Origin: Datura wrightii
Taxonomy: Eukaryota; Streptophyta; Magnoliopsida; Solanales; Solanaceae
Length of the DNA: 64,000 nucleotides
Reading direction: 5' to 3'
NCBI GenBank assembly: GCA_035772735.1
Contig: JASDFA010000016.1
Coordinates: 177,015,001 to 177,079,000, forward strand
Shown here: one piece after another, positions 61,004 to 64,000 of the stretch
Layout of the letters: each line of letters begins with the position of its first letter
Numbering within the stretch: position 1 is the stretch's first letter
Notes under the pieces: model-generated
Databases searched by the model: none
Told to the model about the DNA's origin: nothing
The model's input: the letters and a program-made list of their open reading frames with translations, nothing else
Position numbers and translations under genes: made by a program

Positions 61004-61650
61004 CACCCGGTGGGGCGCTGCATTACTTGCCTGCAGGTACCCATAGACGAGGAGGCGACCCCTCGTGATTCCTGTCAGCGATCGAGTATTCAGCTCCTAT
61101 CATCTGGAGACTGAATCCCAGAGGTGTATTTCTTTTTCTTTTGTTGTACAGCACGGGTAGGTCGAGGCCCTGTCCCGACCATTTCTATTGCTATTCCTAG
61201 AGGCTTGCAGTCTGTATATATTTCCCTGTGGTCAGATGAGCCGGTCGTGTGAGGCCGTGCAGTTGTATAGCTGTTAGTACTTCTGTTTCCTTTATGATTG
61301 GCCGTGTGGGGCCATAACTTGACAGTAGTGGTGACCTTGCCGGTCACGTAGCTATCCAGTATTTCATTGTTGAGTTACAGATAACTAGACAGCATGGTGG
61401 CCTTGTCGGCCCGCATAGGTTTCCCTATATTGAAATGTTTCTGGTTAGCTGTTAGCACAGGTACTGGTGGCTATAGGCCTAGTCGGCCGGAGGCTGTATT
61501 TACAGCCGTCATATAGCCCGTTGTTTCCCTGAATCCGAGTTAGAGCCAGCCAGGCACCAGATGTGCTCAGGCTCAGCAGTCTAGCAGTTCAGGTCCTAGT
61601 AGGGCACCAGGTGCCAGTCATACCCCCCCAAGGCGGGGTGTGACACTGAA

Positions 61651-62931
61651 TTTCCCTAATCTTCATATAAGGTTGTTTAGTAAGTTCATCTTTGAATTTA
61701 TTTACGATAAACATAAATATACACATCTTGTTCTTGTTTGAAGTAACCGCATTTATGCGTAGGATGATAATTTTTCACCATAAAATCACATGAATCTCTG
61801 TCAAGTATACCATATAATAACCACTTGCATCTCTTGTCTTTACATGTTGCCCTCATCCTTTTCTTTTCATTAGGTCTTAGTTTTAACTTGACTTTCTATT
61901 CAATAACATACTTTGCCAAAGCCTCTCTAAATTCTATAACACTCTCAAATATCATCCCAAACTCAAATATAGACACTCTACATTCATTGACATACCTTAG
62001 CTTTGAGTTTTGTACTCTTTCTTCTAGAAGGTAGATTTATACCTGCAACAACTTCAGGATCTAATTCATCTTTACTGTCATCACTATCTGCCTCTGAACT
62101 GTCAATATAGTCCTCATCACACCCTAATCTTCTTATATATCTAGCAACCTTGTTTTGTTCCAATGTCTTCAAAACCTCTATTAATTCAAGTCTCTCCTAA
62201 AGATATTTCATTCTTGGCAATAGTTTTTTCTTTGCTCTTCACTCTTTTTTTATTCCTCTTTTCTTCCCTAATAGATATCAGCTCTTCATCCACCTCATAA
62301 TCATCTTTTTCAAGTATACCATCTTCTTGTGAATCACAACTACTTTCCACATCTGTGTCAAACCTATCCAAATATTCCTCAATATATTTTTCAGTCTCAA
62401 CTATATCAACATCAACTCTTTCGTTTGCTTTACTAAATCCTTCATCCACTTCTAAATTGATATTTTCTAAATTTTCTGTCTCACCAAATAGGTCTTTCTC
62501 AGCAACATGGTCAGTATTTATATTACCAACATTTGTTGCCTTAGCTCCAACAAATACATTACCACTTTCACTTATTTCTGTCCCAGTTAATAAATTTTCA
62601 GGCCCATATCTTCCATCGCTTCTGCCTCATTCACCACATGCACCACATACAAATCCAAAAAATCACCATTTTTTATATCTTTCACAATTTTGAATATATG
62701 AGCATCAGATTCAACCAGGGAAAAGTCATTAGTTTTTAAATTTTTATAATGAAATCCTCTCACTGTGAGATACCCCAACTCTTTAGTATAATAAAATAGC
62801 TTAGTCATAGAGAAATGGTACTTATCAATATCAAAAACTGCTATAGGTTCCTTTTCTCCGACATACGATGTGTTGCTATTTTTGAAAAATGCACCCCCAT
62901 AGTGAAAGCATGTTACAATGTAGTCATTCAT
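61651..62931 (-). pseudogene. MULE M transposase: PB1-like N-terminus, acidic linker, MuDR DNA-binding domain
   Basis: Minus strand. Start ATG at 62931: MNDYIVTCFHYGGAFFKN..., a PB1-like domain (about 100 residues) typical of one group of plant MULE transposases. A one-base shift near 62600 breaks the frame. Next comes an acidic linker (EEYLDRFDTDVESSCDSQED) ending in a basic KNKKRVKSKEK-type cluster; after another stop, VARYIRRLGCDEDYIDSSEA and LPSRRKSTKLKAK. A good splice donor AAG/GTATGT lies at 61996/61995. Past it is the MuDR-type DNA-binding domain (FEFGMIFESVIEFREALAKY; KLRPNEKKRMRATCKDKRCK). D2 inserted at its end. Confidence 0.9.
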
Positions 62932-63395
62932 AAGTTCCCCTCAAAGAAAACTCCAAAATATTCTAACAAAAGCCGATAGAATATTTTGAAGGAAAATCCA
63001 AAAAACCTATCTTTAAAGAGAACTTTGAAAACTAAATTTCAACAATTGATGTTGTATAAAAGACGAAACAAATACCTTTTGAGTTATACAATCTCAATAA
63101 CACTGCAATTTGGTAAACTTCACAAACATCAAGTTGAATCTTCAATCAGTGACAACAACAGATGAACTTATGTTCCTTCAGTGATAATAAAAAACAGATG
63201 AAAATCAAGTAAGGATTCAAGAAAACTGATCGAAAATCGAGTGAGAATCTAGGAATTTTTTAGCCCTAAAATCGCAAATGTATTTGTTGAGTGAGAATGG
63301 ATGTGTTTTGTGGCATATTTGTGACATTTTTTTTTCATGTCTGATGCTTAACAAACAAGCTTTGTTTAAATGCGAGATTTGGACAAGTTTTCGAT
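62932..63395 (-). other. 5' non-coding region of MULE M
   Basis: Between the transposase ATG and the right inverted repeat. AT-rich, no supported ORF; would contain the transposase promoter. No clear TATA box singled out. Confidence 0.6.
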
Positions 63396-63514
63396 CTTTT
63401 ATGTATGATAGAAATGATATTGTACATAATATTTTGTTCAATTAGAGTGAGACTGCATTTGAATATCCAAATAGATTTCTGAACAAGTTTAAGGGGCCGT
63501 ATATGTGTTTGGCC
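63396..63514. repeat. Right terminal inverted repeat of MULE M
   Basis: Reverse complement of 16318-16438 with scattered substitutions. Ends GTGTTTGGCC, followed by the duplication TTCATGGAA. Confidence 0.87.
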
Positions 63515-63708
63515 TTCATGGAACTTCACAATCATTTTTTTTGTGTGTGTGGGGTTGAATTTTTGTTTTAGAAATCATCATTAAAAGAAAAACAAAACAA
63601 AATTAACACGTCCAATATTAAAGTGAAAATAATCGAGAAAAGTGAATATTTTGGCGTGACTGTAATAACGAAAAAGTATTGGGTATTTAAGAAGAACACG
63701 GAAACATT

Positions 63709-63908
63709 TTGAAAACGCTCCCCAATTCGACTGCGACCGCCGCAATTTCTCTCCGGCGAGTGGGTGAGCAAGTGATGCTAAGGTGCCCAACGACAGTAAG
63801 GACTCTGAGAAATCTGATGGAAAATCAGTCTCAGACTCCTGCGCAGCAGAAGGTGCATTTTCACTATAACCACACTGATTCTTGCAAGTTCTCCAGATGG
63901 ACTGCCAA
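63709..63908 (+). CDS. Possible first exon of a host gene, function unknown
   Basis: The only stretch whose composition looks like an ordinary gene. It is an open frame from an ATG at 63709 (MKTLPNSTATAAISLRRVGE) or, perhaps better, from the ATG at 63817 (MENQSQTPAQQKVHFHYNHT), reaching DSCKFSRWTA before a plausible GT splice donor (GCCAA/GTAAAT, GT at 63909-63910). AT-rich, intron-like sequence follows to the window end. GC content is higher than in the surroundings. No domain could be assigned. The right end of MULE M lies only about 195 bp upstream of the first ATG, so the transposon sits in the presumed promoter. Moderate to low certainty: a short exon without homology evidence. Confidence 0.45.
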
Positions 63909-64000
63909 GTAAATTTCCCATAACACTTCACGTTTTCTCCTTAATTTTTCAGAATAATTTGGGGTTAATTATAATTTGGTTCTGAAATGAAAATTTAATT

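Larger units (their letters stand above)
59024..61645 (+). repeat. Solo LTR D2 (D family)
   Basis: TGTTATACCCCG ... GGGGTGTGACA, 2622 bp, flanked by exact duplications CTGAA (59019-59023 and 61646-61650). Compared with D1 it carries an extra 46-bp tandem copy (60059-60150). Around the TATA box the two copies differ at about 10 of 163 positions by eye. Confidence 0.95.
16318..63514 (-). mobile_element. Element M: Mutator-like element (MULE) with nested insertions
   Basis: The ends are GGCATAACAGATATACGGCC at 16318 and, on the minus strand from 63514, GGCCAAACACATATACGGCC. The inverted repeats align for about 120 bp. Flanking 9-bp sequences are TTCATAGAA (16309-16317) and TTCATGGAA (63515-63523): one mismatch, the normal MULE duplication length. 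The minus-strand gene between them encodes a MULE transposase. Subtracting A, C, D1, D2 and one duplication copy of each leaves about 5.6 kb. Transposase domain order is continuous across every insertion point. Stops, frameshifts and a lost catalytic aspartate show it is dead. Confidence 0.9.

Noticed and set aside
1..64000. Endogenous pararetrovirus, Helitron, NLR gene cluster, rDNA or organellar insertion
   Set aside because: Looked for movement or coat protein motifs, Rep/helicase motifs, NB-ARC motifs and rRNA or organelle gene sequence; none seen.

Overview
This window is intergenic plant nuclear DNA built almost entirely from nested transposable elements. The families present point to a dicot, most likely Solanaceae: chromovirus (Tekay/Del-like) and Athila-like Ty3/Gypsy elements, a MULE whose transposase begins with a PB1-like domain, and LTRs rich in ACGAGTCGT-type motifs. 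The family assignment to Solanaceae is inference. No rRNA, tRNA or CRISPR array was seen. The only candidate host gene is a first exon at the extreme right (63709-63908). No intact mobile-element gene survives; every one carries stops, frameshifts, splits or lost catalytic residues.

Layout of 1-16.3 kb. A minus-strand LTR (D3, 1-2011) abuts the decayed 3' end of a plus-strand chromovirus (F; integrase tail and chromodomain, 2012-2959). A solo LTR (E, 2965-6020, duplication GGGGG) sits exactly inside the polypurine tract of F, and the truncated 3' LTR of F follows (6028-7309). A decayed Ty1/Copia element (K, 7311-13783) comes next and carries a solo LTR (G, 7785-9871). AT-rich non-coding DNA runs from 13784 to 16308.

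Layout of 16.3-63.5 kb. The rest is one Mutator-like element (M, 16318-63514, minus strand) with terminal inverted repeats of about 120 bp and a 9-bp target duplication (TTCATAGAA/TTCATGGAA). Its own sequence is only about 5.6 kb. The transposase gene is cut into five pieces by four insertions. These are chromovirus A (18510-40640, duplication CAAAC), Athila-like element C (41509-55723, TAGCA), solo LTR D1 (55989-58571, TACAA) and solo LTR D2 (59024-61645, CTGAA). Inside A are further insertions: a 4.9-kb solo LTR O (20345-25270, GTCAC), solo LTR H (26906-29033, ACCCC) and a deletion-derivative chromovirus B (31655-37589). Removing all of them restores a collinear order of transposase domains, which supports the reconstruction.

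Relative age. M is oldest. A, C, D1 and D2 entered M. O, H and B entered A. Two stretches of LTR pairs (A and C) differ by roughly 12% when counted by eye, so both are old copies. Six LTRs with matching or near-matching duplications are solo, showing repeated loss of internal regions by LTR-LTR recombination.

Most interesting non-coding signals: (i) a short palindrome TCAGTAC-N5/7-GTACTGA in nine LTRs of this window, paired in three elements (four LTRs) with a second hairpin of fixed 7-7-7 geometry; (ii) clusters of the near-palindromic 9-mer ACGA(G/C)TCGT shared by chromovirus and Athila-like LTRs and by the spacer before the third ORF of C; (iii) a textbook TACTAAC branch point and TAG acceptor just before that third ORF; (iv) ABRE-containing hairpins just upstream of the TATA box in the D-family LTRs.
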